A stretch of 59,535 nucleotides of DNA from Nocardia veterana NBRC 100344 (GCF_000308855.1 NZ_BAGM01000205.1:1-59535), one strand, 5' to 3'. Shown: positions 8,558-17,070, numbered from the stretch's first letter. The notes: generated by a model not told the origin, from the sequence alone. Made by a program: numbers and translations.

Positions 8558-9685
8558 ATGGGCATCGACGCGCAGGAGCGCGATGCGTTGGCCGAGGCGG
8601 TTCGCGAAGCAGCGTCGTCGGGCCCGCGTGAATTCCTCGACGATCGCGGCAACCCGGCCCGCGACGTCCGGCTATGGAAAGTGCTCACCGAGCAGATGGG
8701 CTTGGCCGGTCTGCTGATTCCGGAAGAAGACGGCGGAGCGGGGGCGGGCATCGCCGAGTTGTCGGTGGTACTGGAGCAGCTCGCCCGTGCGCTGGCCGTG
8801 GTGCCCGCGCTCTCGTCCCTCGGCGCGGCAGCGAGTCTGCTTCGCCTGACCGGCACGCCGACAGCCACGGCCTTGGCGAATCGCCTTGCCTCGGAGGGGC
8901 TTTGCGCCACCGTGGCCTGGGCCGATCCTTCGTCGCACACCGCGGCGCCCCTTCTCGCTGCCGATGGGCAGCCGGGAGAGGGAGCCGAGGTGACGGTCAG
9001 CGGTCGTGCCGAATTCGTGCTGGACGGTGCGAATGCCGATGTGATCTTGTTCCCGGCCCGATACGGCGACTCCGATGTCGTCGTCTCGGTGTCCACATCG
9101 GCACCGTCCGTCCGGCGTGAGGCCATGCCAGGCCTCGATCTGACTCGAGGCCTGGCATCGGTCTCCTTGGACAACGCTTCGGCCACTGTGCTGGGCGATG
9201 TGAATCTGCAAGCCGCACTCGATGTCACGCAGGTGCTGATCTCGGCCGAACAGGTCGGCATCGCACAACACTGCCATGATGCCGCGGTCGCCTGGGCGAA
9301 GGAACGTATCCAGTTCGATCGTCCGATCGGGCAGTTCCAGGCGATCAAGCACCAGTTGGTGGATCTGTTGATGGCGGTGGAACTCGCGCGTTCGAGTCAC
9401 GATGTCGCGGTCGCCGCGGCCGACGCCTACTTGGCCGCTCCTTCCGAGAGTGCCGCTCGCGCACTCGGTGTCGCGGCCAGCGCGGCCGCAGCGCGTTGCG
9501 GTGACGCCGCGGCCCGGGTCGCGGACGAATCGCTGCATATCTTCGGCGGTATCGGCTTCACCTGGGAGCACGACGCGCACCTGTACCTTCGGCGCGCGAA
9601 GGTATTGGAGACGTTGTTCGGTTCGCCGGCCGCGCATCGCGCTCGTTTCGCGAGCACGCTGCTCGAGGAGGCCGCGAATGGCTGA
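8558..9685 (+). CDS. Acyl-CoA dehydrogenase, second copy
   Basis: A 375-residue acyl-CoA dehydrogenase family protein, more divergent than the one at 5139. Ala-rich helices predominate, with SAEQVGIAQHCHDAAVAWAKERIQFDRPIGQFQAIKH near residue 230, the Arg/Gln region that contacts FAD, and a C-terminal HIFGGIGFTWEHDAHLYLRRAK. These divergent dehydrogenases often form heteromers with another subunit in steroid side-chain degradation, an inference to consider with the gene at 5139. AGGAGAAACCATC precedes the ATG. It overlaps the next crotonase gene by 8 nt. Confidence 0.88.
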   Translation: MGIDAQERDALAEAVREAASSGPREFLDDRGNPARDVRLWKVLTEQMGLAGLLIPEEDGGAGAGIAELSVVLEQLARALAVVPALSSLGAAASLLRLTGTPTATALANRLASEGLCATVAWADPSSHTAAPLLAADGQPGEGAEVTVSGRAEFVLDGANADVILFPARYGDSDVVVSVSTSAPSVRREAMPGLDLTRGLASVSLDNASATVLGDVNLQAALDVTQVLISAEQVGIAQHCHDAAVAWAKERIQFDRPIGQFQAIKHQLVDLLMAVELARSSHDVAVAAADAYLAAPSESAARALGVAASAAAARCGDAAARVADESLHIFGGIGFTWEHDAHLYLRRAKVLETLFGSPAAHRARFASTLLEEAANG

Positions 9686-10454
9686 TACGCCCGCTGTGGT
9701 CACCGAGCTCAGCGACGCGGGGATCGCGACGGTCACCTGGAACCGTCCGGAACGGAAGAACGGGCTCAACAAGGCGATGGTCGACGAGGGCATCGCCGCC
9801 TTGGAGCGCATCGGGGCCGACGACGCGTGCCGCGTCGTCGTCCTCACCGGTGCCGGCTCGTCGTTCTGTTCCGGGATGGATCTGTCCGAGCGCATCGAAC
9901 CCGACGAAGTGACCTTCATGCGCCGGGTGGGACATCTGTGCACCTTGATCCACGATCTGCCGTTGCCGGTCATTTCGAAGGTACGGGGTGGCGCTGTCGG
10001 CTACGGCGCCAACCTCGCCCTGTGCGCTGACTTGGTAATTGCTTCGGACACAGCTGTTTTCGGTGAGATTTTCGCCGAACGCGGGCTGTCGGTCGACGGC
10101 GGAGGGTCGTGGCTCGTCCCGCGGCTGGTCGGGCTCGGCCGGGCGAAGGAAATCATGTTCCTGGCATCCCGGATTACCGGGCGTGAGGCCGGCGAGATGG
10201 GCCTGGTGAACCGCTGCGTGCCCGACACGAAACTGGACCAAGCCACCGTGGAGTGGGCGACACGGTTGGCCGACGGTCCCCGTCGCGCCTTGTCGGTGAT
10301 CAAACGGCAGCTCAACGCCTCCTTCGAGCGGTCGTTCGCCGACGCGATCGAGGCGGAGGTGATGGGGCAGTCGCTGGCGTTTCGTTCCAAGGAGTCCCGG
10401 GAAGGCGCACGAGCCTTCTTCGAGAAACGTACGCCGGACTTCCGATCATGTTGA
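9678..10454 (+). CDS. Enoyl-CoA hydratase/isomerase, second copy
   Basis: A 258-residue crotonase. The first oxyanion block is SFCSGMDLSE near residue 60 and the second is GGAVGYGANLALCADLVIA near 105. The active-site stretch FGEIFAERGLSVDGGGSWLVPRLVG has a Glu at the position used by hydratases. It overlaps the preceding dehydrogenase by 8 nt and the following phosphotransferase-like gene by 7 nt, so the three are tightly coupled. It likely hydrates an enoyl-CoA or moves its double bond. Confidence 0.88.
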   Translation: MADTPAVVTELSDAGIATVTWNRPERKNGLNKAMVDEGIAALERIGADDACRVVVLTGAGSSFCSGMDLSERIEPDEVTFMRRVGHLCTLIHDLPLPVISKVRGGAVGYGANLALCADLVIASDTAVFGEIFAERGLSVDGGGSWLVPRLVGLGRAKEIMFLASRITGREAGEMGLVNRCVPDTKLDQATVEWATRLADGPRRALSVIKRQLNASFERSFADAIEAEVMGQSLAFRSKESREGARAFFEKRTPDFRSC

Positions 10455-11500
10455 CAGACAACGAGTTCGTGCGGCAGTGGCTGGTTCATCGCTCCGACGT
10501 TCTGGGCCTCGATTCCGCTTCGCTGTCGGTGCGTGACGTCCGGCCGATGTCCCGCGGGGTGTCTCGGCAGACCTGGTCGGTGCTGGTCGATGACGACTCC
10601 GGCGAGCACCCACTGATGGTGCGCCGCGACCACGAGGTCGGCAGCGTGATCCCGACCTCGCTCGAGACCGAGTACGCGGTGTATTCGGCCCTGGCCGGCA
10701 CCGGCGTGCCGCACGCGCGCGCGTTGTGGTGGGAGGACGATCCGGCCTGGATGCCGGACGGGCGGCCCGCCTACATCCGCGAAAGCATCGAGGGCGACTG
10801 GCGGCTTCCGGAGCTGTCCATGGATCCGGCAGAGGTCGCGGACCGGCGAATCGACTTGGCGCGTGAGCACATTCGCCGGCTCGCGCAGGTTCACGCGGTG
10901 GATTGGCGCGGTGTGGGCCTGGACCGGATACTGGGCGCGCCGGCGTCACCGCAGGACGCGGCGGCGACTGTCGTCGACGGACTGCTCGACCAGTTGCGGC
11001 GCTACCAGGGCGCCCCCAGCGTGGCGGCCGCCGAAGCCATCGCGACGTTGCGAGCGCGGGCACCGCGTGATCTGGACCGCCTGGCGTTCTGCAAGGGAAC
11101 CAACGGACACGGCGAAGAAGTGTGGCGAGACGGCCGGATCGTCGCCATGAGCGATTGGGAGCTGGCCGCTATCGGCGACCCGGCCTTCGACTTCGCGCAG
11201 TGCCAGGAGCTGGTCGCCGACATCGTCGTCGACAACCGTCGGATATGGGGTATGCCCGAAGCCTTGGCGTACTACCGGGAACTGACCGGTTCGACCGTGA
11301 CGCTCGAACGAGTTGCGTATTACCGCGAGGTGATGGCGCTTTTGCAACACGTGTACACCCAGCACGCCGCGTGGGTCGTGCGCCGGCACGCCGTCCCGCC
11401 GCTCCGGTTCGTCTGGACCGCGACGGAGGTGGCATTCCGAAGCGAGCTCCGGCTGGCTGCCGAGTACACCGGAAATCTCCTCACCGAACAGGTGGCATGA
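10448..11500 (+). CDS. APH-fold phosphotransferase-like protein lacking the HGD catalytic motif
   Basis: A 350-residue protein with the APH/choline-kinase fold of the gene at 3535. It keeps the N-terminal region with MSRGVSRQTW near residue 34 and the late DWELAAIGDPAFD (Asp236). Brenner's HGDxxxxN motif is replaced by CKGTNGHGEE at 215-224, so the catalytic Asp is not where expected. It is either a pseudokinase-like partner or a subfamily with altered chemistry; I recall similar KGTNG variants in mycobacterial relatives but cannot verify this. It starts inside the crotonase gene and is followed 21 nt later by a second LvaB-like gene. Confidence 0.8.
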   Translation: MLTDNEFVRQWLVHRSDVLGLDSASLSVRDVRPMSRGVSRQTWSVLVDDDSGEHPLMVRRDHEVGSVIPTSLETEYAVYSALAGTGVPHARALWWEDDPAWMPDGRPAYIRESIEGDWRLPELSMDPAEVADRRIDLAREHIRRLAQVHAVDWRGVGLDRILGAPASPQDAAATVVDGLLDQLRRYQGAPSVAAAEAIATLRARAPRDLDRLAFCKGTNGHGEEVWRDGRIVAMSDWELAAIGDPAFDFAQCQELVADIVVDNRRIWGMPEALAYYRELTGSTVTLERVAYYREVMALLQHVYTQHAAWVVRRHAVPPLRFVWTATEVAFRSELRLAAEYTGNLLTEQVA

Positions 11501-11521
11501 CATGCGGAAGCGAGGAGGGGT

Positions 11522-11947
11522 ATGAGCATCGCACCTGACCCGCACACACTGATCGCCGCGGTGATCGGAGCGCTGGAAAACGACATAGAACCAGCGATCG
11601 ACGACGACTACGCGGGCAGTCTCTGCCGAACGGCGGCACAGATGCTGCGCCAACTCGACGTCCGATTGCGCGAGGAACTCCCGGTGCTGGTGCGTGAAGC
11701 CGCGGATCTGCGTGCCGTTCTTGTGGAACTCGGCCACGAGGTCGGTGAGCCACCCACATCCCGATGGCCGGATATCGACAGTGCACGGGCGGATGTCGCG
11801 GCGCTGGAGCGGCAGCTCGCCGAAGCGGTCGCGGCGGATCTCGAGGGTGAGTCGGCGGTGCGCGCGGCGGCGCGCGGTTACGTGGAGCGTCACTTGCGTG
11901 GCCGTCTGAGCTGGGAACGCGACGCGTATACAGGTCCTCGTCGCTGA
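11522..11947 (+). CDS. Small helical DUF6285/LvaB-like protein, second copy
   Basis: A 141-residue, strongly helical acidic protein (PHTLIAAVIGALENDIEPAID at the N-terminus). It occupies the same place behind an APH-like gene as the protein at 4548-4937. Overall identity to that copy appears low, but length and helical pattern agree. GAGGAGG precedes ATG 11522. By analogy with LvaB it may stabilise or activate the preceding phosphotransferase-like protein. It closes the operon and runs into a strong bidirectional terminator. Confidence 0.68.
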   Translation: MSIAPDPHTLIAAVIGALENDIEPAIDDDYAGSLCRTAAQMLRQLDVRLREELPVLVREAADLRAVLVELGHEVGEPPTSRWPDIDSARADVAALERQLAEAVAADLEGESAVRAAARGYVERHLRGRLSWERDAYTGPRR

Positions 11948-11964
11948 GCGGTTCATACATAGGG

Positions 11965-12009
11965 AAACGACGGGAGGGGCGCTGATCATCAGCGCCCCTC
12001 CCGTCGTTT
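11965..12009. terminator. Perfect palindromic bidirectional terminator
   Basis: A perfect inverted repeat with 21-nt arms and a 3-nt loop, GC-rich in the centre and ending in AAA/TTT at both edges. It works for both strands and separates the convergent operons ending at 11947 (+) and 12047 (-). Confidence 0.9.
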
Positions 12010-12046
12010 CGGCAGGCCGGGATGATGGCGGCTCCCGGCCTGACAT

Positions 12047-13345
12047 TTATTTCACCGTGACGAGCAGTGATCCGATTCCGTGCAGGACGAAGCTGCGGTG
12101 GAAGACGAGGTCGTCGTCGGATTGGGCCAGCTTGATGTCTGGACACCGGGCGAGCAGCACTCCGAGTGCGACCTTCGCCTCGAGCTTGGCGAGGTTCATG
12201 CCCAGGCAGGCATGTTCGCCTCGGCCGAACGACAGGTGGCGGGCACGGGTCGCATCGATATCCAATTCGTCCGGCTCGTGATACACCTCGGGATCGCGAT
12301 TGGCCGAACCGGTGACCAGATAGATCAAGTTGTCCGCCGGAACGGTGACGCCACCGATCTCGACCTCGGTCTCGGTGACCCGCCAGATTCCTTGTACCGG
12401 GGGTTCGAGGCGGAGCACCTCGTCGACGAAGTTCGGGATCTGCTCGGGATGCTCGCGCAATTGCTGCTGCAGCTCGTGGTCGGTAGCGAGCTTCCAGACG
12501 CAGGAGGTCAGAAGATTGGTCGTCGTCTCGTTGCCGGCCACGAGGAATTGCACCAGCATCTGGAGCAGTTCGGCCTCACTCAGCGGTTCCTCACCGTCCA
12601 GCCGGGCTGCGAGCAGATCGCTGAGCAGGTCATCGACAGGCTCGGCCCGGCGCTTGTTCAGCTCGTCGGTGAAGTAGTCGTAGAACGCGTCTACCTTGTC
12701 GAACATGTCGATGACCGCGTTGTTGTCGTGGTCGAGCGCGCCCACACCGCGGGTGAACGCATCGGACCAGCCTTTGAAGGTGCGCAACTTCGAGATCGGA
12801 ACGCCGAGCATGCGCGCGATGATCGTCATCGGGATCGGGTGGCTGAACGCGGGCACGATGTCGACCGGCCCGTCGACGGGGAAGTTGTCGATCAGCTCGT
12901 TCGTCAGCTCCTCCACCGAGTCGTCCAGTTCAGCGACACGTTTGGGGGTGAACCCCGCGTTGACGAGGGAACGCTGCCGTTTGTGCAGTGGCGGGTCGGA
13001 GAACAGCAGGATGCGCGCCTTGCTCAACTCCATGCGGCGGGCCGCGGCCTTGCGGGTGCGTTCGGGCAGCTGGTCGTCCTCGACGACACGCTGAGCGAGT
13101 CCCGACACGGAACTGGGGCCACTGGCCAGACGGTTGGAGAAGTTCTCCGTATCGCGGAGGACGGCCAGGATGTCGTTGTGACGGGTGACCACCCAACCAC
13201 CGAGGCGTTCGCTGTAGGCGACGGGTTCGGTGGTGCGTTGGGTCTCGTACGCGCCGTACGGACAGCGGACCACGTCTTCGCGCAGCGCCAGCAGGTCATC
13301 GAATGTGGCTACCGGGCAGGTTCCGGCCCGCGCTGTCTCGGCCAC
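12047..13345 (-). CDS. Cytochrome P450, copy 1
   Basis: A 432-residue soluble bacterial P450. The I-helix oxygen-binding motif is AGNETT at 270-275, the ExxR pair is Glu309/Arg312, and the haem loop FGRGEHACLG has its cysteine ligand at residue 380. It aligns without gaps to the P450 at 30915-32222 with the key residues at identical numbers, so the two are paralogues. It needs electrons from a ferredoxin and reductase; candidates are the [3Fe-4S] ferredoxin at 34842 and the FMN/2Fe-2S reductase at 14685. The promoter lies in the divergent gap with 13437, where palindrome site B sits. The substrate is unknown; the CYP family number cannot be given. Confidence 0.95.
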   Translation of the reverse strand: MAETARAGTCPVATFDDLLALREDVVRCPYGAYETQRTTEPVAYSERLGGWVVTRHNDILAVLRDTENFSNRLASGPSSVSGLAQRVVEDDQLPERTRKAAARRMELSKARILLFSDPPLHKRQRSLVNAGFTPKRVAELDDSVEELTNELIDNFPVDGPVDIVPAFSHPIPMTIIARMLGVPISKLRTFKGWSDAFTRGVGALDHDNNAVIDMFDKVDAFYDYFTDELNKRRAEPVDDLLSDLLAARLDGEEPLSEAELLQMLVQFLVAGNETTTNLLTSCVWKLATDHELQQQLREHPEQIPNFVDEVLRLEPPVQGIWRVTETEVEIGGVTVPADNLIYLVTGSANRDPEVYHEPDELDIDATRARHLSFGRGEHACLGMNLAKLEAKVALGVLLARCPDIKLAQSDDDLVFHRSFVLHGIGSLLVTVK

Positions 13346-13373
13346 CGTGTCTCCTCAAAATAGGTGAGTACTA

Positions 13374-13395
13374 AAACATCTATGTGTAGAGTATA
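13374..13395. promoter_or_regulatory. Cluster palindrome, site B (divergent P450 / AttH-like promoter)
   Basis: Arms AAACATCT and AGAGTATA separated by 6 nt, matching 11 of 16 consensus arm positions. It lies between the divergent starts at 13345 (-) and 13437 (+), so it can control both. Confidence 0.5.
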
Positions 13396-13436
13396 TCGGT
13401 GCCGCAGATGTGTCCACCAGCACAGGAGGAGCTACC

Positions 13437-14606
13437 GTGCTCAGTCCATATGACGAATACCCGGTCCACCAGACGTCCCGGCCACTGTCGGTGGTCGCGG
13501 ACACCAGTACCGGATTCGACGACGGCTACTATTTCGGGGCCTTCTCGGCGGTGGAGCGAACGTTCTGCTTCCAGGGACTGCGAATCTCGCCCAACACCGA
13601 TCTGATCGGCGGTTACGTGGGCCTGCAGCGCAACGGCCGGCAGCGCACCGTGCGGTTCAGCCGAACCTGGCGCGACAACTGCGCCACGGAGGTGGGCCCC
13701 TATCGGATCAGCGTGATCGAACCCTATCGGCACATCCGGCTGGAACTGGCGCCCAACGACTCAGGTCTGACGTGCGAGCTGAACTGGTACGGCAGTGCGC
13801 CGGCATACCTCGAGGCGCACCACCTCGCCACCAATCGTGGCCGGCCCACCACCGATCAGTCGCGGTACTCCCAGCCTGGCACGGTGGAGGGATGGATCGA
13901 CATCGACGGCGATCGAATCTCCGTCGGTCCGCCACACTGGTACGGCAGTCGCGACCACTCCTGGGGCGTGTACTTCGAGCGGGCCCCATTGGCGCCGGCG
14001 CCGGGTTTGCTGCCGCCCCGGCAGCCCGAAGGCGTCGGCCGCGCCATGCGCTTCTGGACGCTGTTCGGTTCCGGCGACCTGTCCGGCTTCTACGCCATCC
14101 ACGAGGATGCTCACGGCCGCCAGGTGCCGATGAACGATACCTTCGGCACGCCATTCGAAGGCCGCCTGACCGTGGGGTGGGACAAGGAGGTCTACGAACT
14201 CGTCGCGGGGCGTTGTGAGATCGAGCTGGTGGACGGCACGCGGCTGCTGCGCTCCGGACGGGTGGTGCTGACCGATTCCGCGGGTGGTGAATGGATCCAG
14301 GAGGTGGAACCGGCAGGTCTTCCGTGGGTGACCTCCACGATCGGGTACCAGGCGGGTTCCTGGCGCGACGGCGGATCGATGCGGACCTATCACGGTCCGG
14401 GAATCAGCGTCGAGTGGGACGAAATCGACGTCAGCACACAGCCTTTCGACCACACCCAACACGACGGCACGGTGCAGCGGGATCTGATCGGCAAGGAGTA
14501 CCTGGTACAGACGCGAACCACAGCACCCGACGGCCGGGAATGGATCGGCGCCGGGCAGACGGAGTTGTTCCTGGACGGTCCATTCGCGCCGCTGGGCCTG
14601 AAATGA
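13437..14606 (+). CDS. AttH/CrtC-like (lipocalin-type beta) protein, second copy
   Basis: A 389-residue paralogue of the protein at 2395-3528. The shared landmark is WYGSRDHSWG near residues 169-178, in the same relative place as WWAERDHSWG in the other copy. Beta-rich, with no signal peptide or membrane segment. GTG 13437 is chosen because AGGAGGA sits 6 nt upstream; the earlier GTG at 13410 lacks this. It is a single-gene unit divergent from P450 copy 1 and ends in a perfect terminator palindrome. Function unknown; membership of the AttH/hydroxyneurosporene-dehydratase superfamily is an inference from the DHSWG motif. Confidence 0.75.
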   Translation: MLSPYDEYPVHQTSRPLSVVADTSTGFDDGYYFGAFSAVERTFCFQGLRISPNTDLIGGYVGLQRNGRQRTVRFSRTWRDNCATEVGPYRISVIEPYRHIRLELAPNDSGLTCELNWYGSAPAYLEAHHLATNRGRPTTDQSRYSQPGTVEGWIDIDGDRISVGPPHWYGSRDHSWGVYFERAPLAPAPGLLPPRQPEGVGRAMRFWTLFGSGDLSGFYAIHEDAHGRQVPMNDTFGTPFEGRLTVGWDKEVYELVAGRCEIELVDGTRLLRSGRVVLTDSAGGEWIQEVEPAGLPWVTSTIGYQAGSWRDGGSMRTYHGPGISVEWDEIDVSTQPFDHTQHDGTVQRDLIGKEYLVQTRTTAPDGREWIGAGQTELFLDGPFAPLGLK

Positions 14607-14629
14607 GAACGCCGTCGGCCTGACGCGAG

Positions 14630-14677
14630 AAAAGGGGCCGGGGCGTCGTCCGATCGGACGACGCCCCGGCCCCTTTT
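14630..14677. terminator. Perfect palindromic bidirectional terminator
   Basis: A perfect inverted repeat with 24-nt arms, starting AAAAGGGGCC and ending GGCCCCTTTT, between the convergent genes ending at 14606 (+) and 14685 (-). Confidence 0.92.
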
Positions 14678-14684
14678 CCGCTGA

Positions 14685-15638
14685 TCAGAGGTCGAGGACC
14701 AAGCAGGGACCTTTGCAGCGGCTGACGCAGATCATCATGACGTCGCCCTGTTCCTGCTCCTGTTCGGTCAGATAGTCGTCGCGGTGGTCGGGTTCACCCT
14801 CGAGCACTCGGGTTTCGCATTCCCCGCAATAGCCTTCCTCACACGAAGACGGGTGGTTGGGGAGAAGTTTCTGCACCTCCGCGAGGATTGTGCTGTCCTC
14901 GGGCACCGTGAACGTGGCACCGGTCCGGCGCAGTTCCACCTCGAAGGAGTCGCCGCCGGTGTCGATCGGGCCGCTGGCGCTGAAGCGTTCGAAATGGAGT
15001 CCGCCCAGGTGGGGATGGCGGGTGAACTCCGCGGCGACGGCATCGATCATGGCTGTCGGTCCGCACGTGTACACCTGCGTGCCGGCGGGGGCACCGGCGA
15101 GAATCGCGGGCAGGTCGGGATATCCGCGCTCGGATTCGATCCAGATATCGGCTTGTTCGCCCGAGTTCGCCAGGACATCCCGATAAGCCATCGATGTCGC
15201 GCTCCGGCCGCCGTACACGAGCCGCCACGTTGCGCCCCGGCGCCGCGCTTCCTCGATCATCGGGATCAGCGGAGTGATTCCGATACCACCGCCGATGAAC
15301 AGGTACGAGTCCGCAGCGACTAGCGGAAAGTGATTCTTCGGCAGGCTTATCTCGAATTGCATTCCGGTGCTGGCGATTTCGTGAATTTCTCGCGATCCGC
15401 CACGGCCGTTCTCTTCACGCAATACCGCGACCGTGTAGATAGATCGATCAGCGGGCGAGCCGCACAGTGAATATTGCCGAGACAGACCCGAGGGCAACTC
15501 CAACTCGATGTGGGCCCCGGGCTCCCACCCGGGAAGTTCGTGCCCCTCCGCATCCGCGAAGGTCAACTCGACGACATCGTCGGCGATCTTTCGAACGGCA
15601 GTGGTGCGCAGGGTCAGTCGTTCGGTGGTGGTAATCAT
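14685..15638 (-). CDS. FMN/NAD(P)H reductase with C-terminal 2Fe-2S ferredoxin domain (VanB/PDR type)
   Basis: A 317-residue electron-transfer protein of the phthalate-dioxygenase-reductase type. The flavin domain contains RQYSLCGSP, the NAD domain GGGIGITPLIPM, and the plant-type 2Fe-2S domain CEEGYCGECETRVLEG plus a distal Cys in MMICVSRCKGPC. It passes electrons from NAD(P)H to an oxygenase, here plausibly a P450. ATG 15638 has GAAAGAA 8 nt upstream; GTG 15674 would overlap the preceding gene by 11 nt and has no ribosome binding site. It is the last gene of the operon starting at 17502. Confidence 0.9.
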   Translation of the reverse strand: MITTTERLTLRTTAVRKIADDVVELTFADAEGHELPGWEPGAHIELELPSGLSRQYSLCGSPADRSIYTVAVLREENGRGGSREIHEIASTGMQFEISLPKNHFPLVAADSYLFIGGGIGITPLIPMIEEARRRGATWRLVYGGRSATSMAYRDVLANSGEQADIWIESERGYPDLPAILAGAPAGTQVYTCGPTAMIDAVAAEFTRHPHLGGLHFERFSASGPIDTGGDSFEVELRRTGATFTVPEDSTILAEVQKLLPNHPSSCEEGYCGECETRVLEGEPDHRDDYLTEQEQEQGDVMMICVSRCKGPCLVLDL

Positions 15639-15663
15639 CGGATCGTTCTTTCGGTTGGCGGGC

Positions 15664-16572
15664 TCAGCTGTCACGATGTCCGCGGACGCTGTTCACGACA
15701 GGTTCGAGAGCGCCGAGAATGTTCAGCCACTGGGCGGGGGAATCGATCTCGGAACAGAAATTGGTCTCGACGATGATGCCGTCGAGATCCGCTGCGACAC
15801 ATTCTTCGGCGCGCAGCGTCATTTCGTCGACGGACAGGCGTTTGCCCGCCGTGGATTCTTGGGCCATACGGTAGATGGCACCGACCGGCGGCTTCCCGGT
15901 TGGACGGCGTGCATTGACGGTTGCCAAGCTGGTGACCACAGCATCGATCGGCATCGAACCCGGATTCCACAGGTCGAAGTCGCGGGCGGTCCGGGCCAGA
16001 CCCGGCTCGGAATACATTCCCGACATCAACTTGGGCATGCGACTCGGTTTCGGCTGCATGATGGCCGGTCCGATGTCGAAGAACGAGCCGTGGTACTCCA
16101 CCGGATCGGCTCCCCAGCAGGCCCGAAGAGCCGGCACGAAATCGTCCATTCGCCTACCGCGGGTCTTGGGGTCGACGCCGACGGCGCGGTGCTCCTCCTC
16201 GGACCAGCCCACGCTCAAGCCCACGACGGACAACCGGCCGCCCGAGATGCGATCGATGGTCGCGAGTCGATTGGCGAGTTGGGCTGGCCAATGGTTCCCG
16301 CCGACCAGCACGCTGGTGCCGAACTCCATCCGCTCGGTCCAGGTTGCTGCCGCGGCGAGCAATTCCGTTGGTGCCCAGACGGATCGGTACACGCTCGGTT
16401 GTTCGGCGGCGCTGCCGCCGTACTCGCCTGCCTGCCGCAGGGCGTACATGAAATGGTCCTGCACCCAGAGGGTGTCGAAGCCCATCGCATCGGCTTGCTG
16501 AACGAAGTCGCGTACCAGCGTCGCCGACACGACGGGACCGAGCTGAGGGAGGGACAGTCCGATGGTCGTCAT
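15664..16572 (-). CDS. LLM-class flavin/F420-dependent oxidoreductase, copy 1
   Basis: A 302-residue luciferase-like TIM-barrel protein starting TTIGLSLPQLGPVVSATLV. It shows GFDTLWVQDHF near residue 35, the barrel motif MEFGTSVLVGG, and the family block RLSVVGLSVGWSEEEHRAVGVD. Such proteins use F420 or FMN for oxidoreduction or Baeyer-Villiger-like oxidation; the cofactor cannot be decided here. It overlaps the SnoaL gene upstream by 4 nt, within an operon of epoxide hydrolase-like, SnoaL-like, LLM and reductase genes. Confidence 0.88.
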   Translation of the reverse strand: MTTIGLSLPQLGPVVSATLVRDFVQQADAMGFDTLWVQDHFMYALRQAGEYGGSAAEQPSVYRSVWAPTELLAAAATWTERMEFGTSVLVGGNHWPAQLANRLATIDRISGGRLSVVGLSVGWSEEEHRAVGVDPKTRGRRMDDFVPALRACWGADPVEYHGSFFDIGPAIMQPKPSRMPKLMSGMYSEPGLARTARDFDLWNPGSMPIDAVVTSLATVNARRPTGKPPVGAIYRMAQESTAGKRLSVDEMTLRAEECVAADLDGIIVETNFCSEIDSPAQWLNILGALEPVVNSVRGHRDS

Positions 16573-17036
16573 CGCACCGACTCCTCACGCTTGGGCAGAA
16601 CGTCGCGTTGGATGCGGCTGAGCCGGCTGCGGCAGATGCGCCACTTTCCGTCATCGCATCGGCGGTATGTCTCGGTGTAGTGTCCCCATCCTTCGTGCGA
16701 GACGTAGCCGCTGTCGGCCGGGGATTCGACGCGGTCGTACATCGGCCATACACCCGTGGCGGTCGTCTCGTCGACGATATCGATCTCCGGAATATGGCCG
16801 TGGTGCACCGAATATCCGGTTTCGAAGTGCCGCGCGACGCTGGCAAGGAATTCCTTCTTGCCTTTCGGATCCGAGGTCGATTCGGCGAAGTCGACCGTCA
16901 GGTCGTCGGTGAAGAGATCTGCGAACTCTTCCCACTGCCGCAGGTCGACGCAGCGGAAGTAGCGCGCCTTCAACTGCCGGATCTCTTCGATGGCGACCAG
17001 CCGATGGACAGCCCGTTCCAGTTCGCTGTTGTTCAA
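16569..17036 (-). CDS. SnoaL/NTF2-fold protein, copy 1
   Basis: A 155-residue alpha+beta barrel protein with the landmark EEIRQLKARYFRCVDLRQWEEFADLFTDD, then HHGHIPEID and the terminal WRICRSRLSRIQRDV. It closely resembles the protein at 26599-27132. The family includes polyketide cyclases, isomerases, hydratases and steroid isomerase relatives, so the reaction is open. The start is taken as TTG 17036, with GGCAGG 6 nt upstream. The longer frame to 17204 only overlaps the upstream gene and its N-terminus is Ser/Thr/Arg-rich without similarity to the family. Confidence 0.78.
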   Translation of the reverse strand: MNNSELERAVHRLVAIEEIRQLKARYFRCVDLRQWEEFADLFTDDLTVDFAESTSDPKGKKEFLASVARHFETGYSVHHGHIPEIDIVDETTATGVWPMYDRVESPADSGYVSHEGWGHYTETYRRCDDGKWRICRSRLSRIQRDVLPKREESVR

Positions 17037-17070
17037 GGTATGCCTGCCAATCGTCGTTGCGCTCGAGCGG

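Noticed and set aside
12080..13363. A 427-codon open frame on the + strand opposite the P450 gene
   Set aside because: It is the mirror of a certain P450 gene; high GC content opens antisense frames. Its sequence is Arg/His/Val-rich without domain character.
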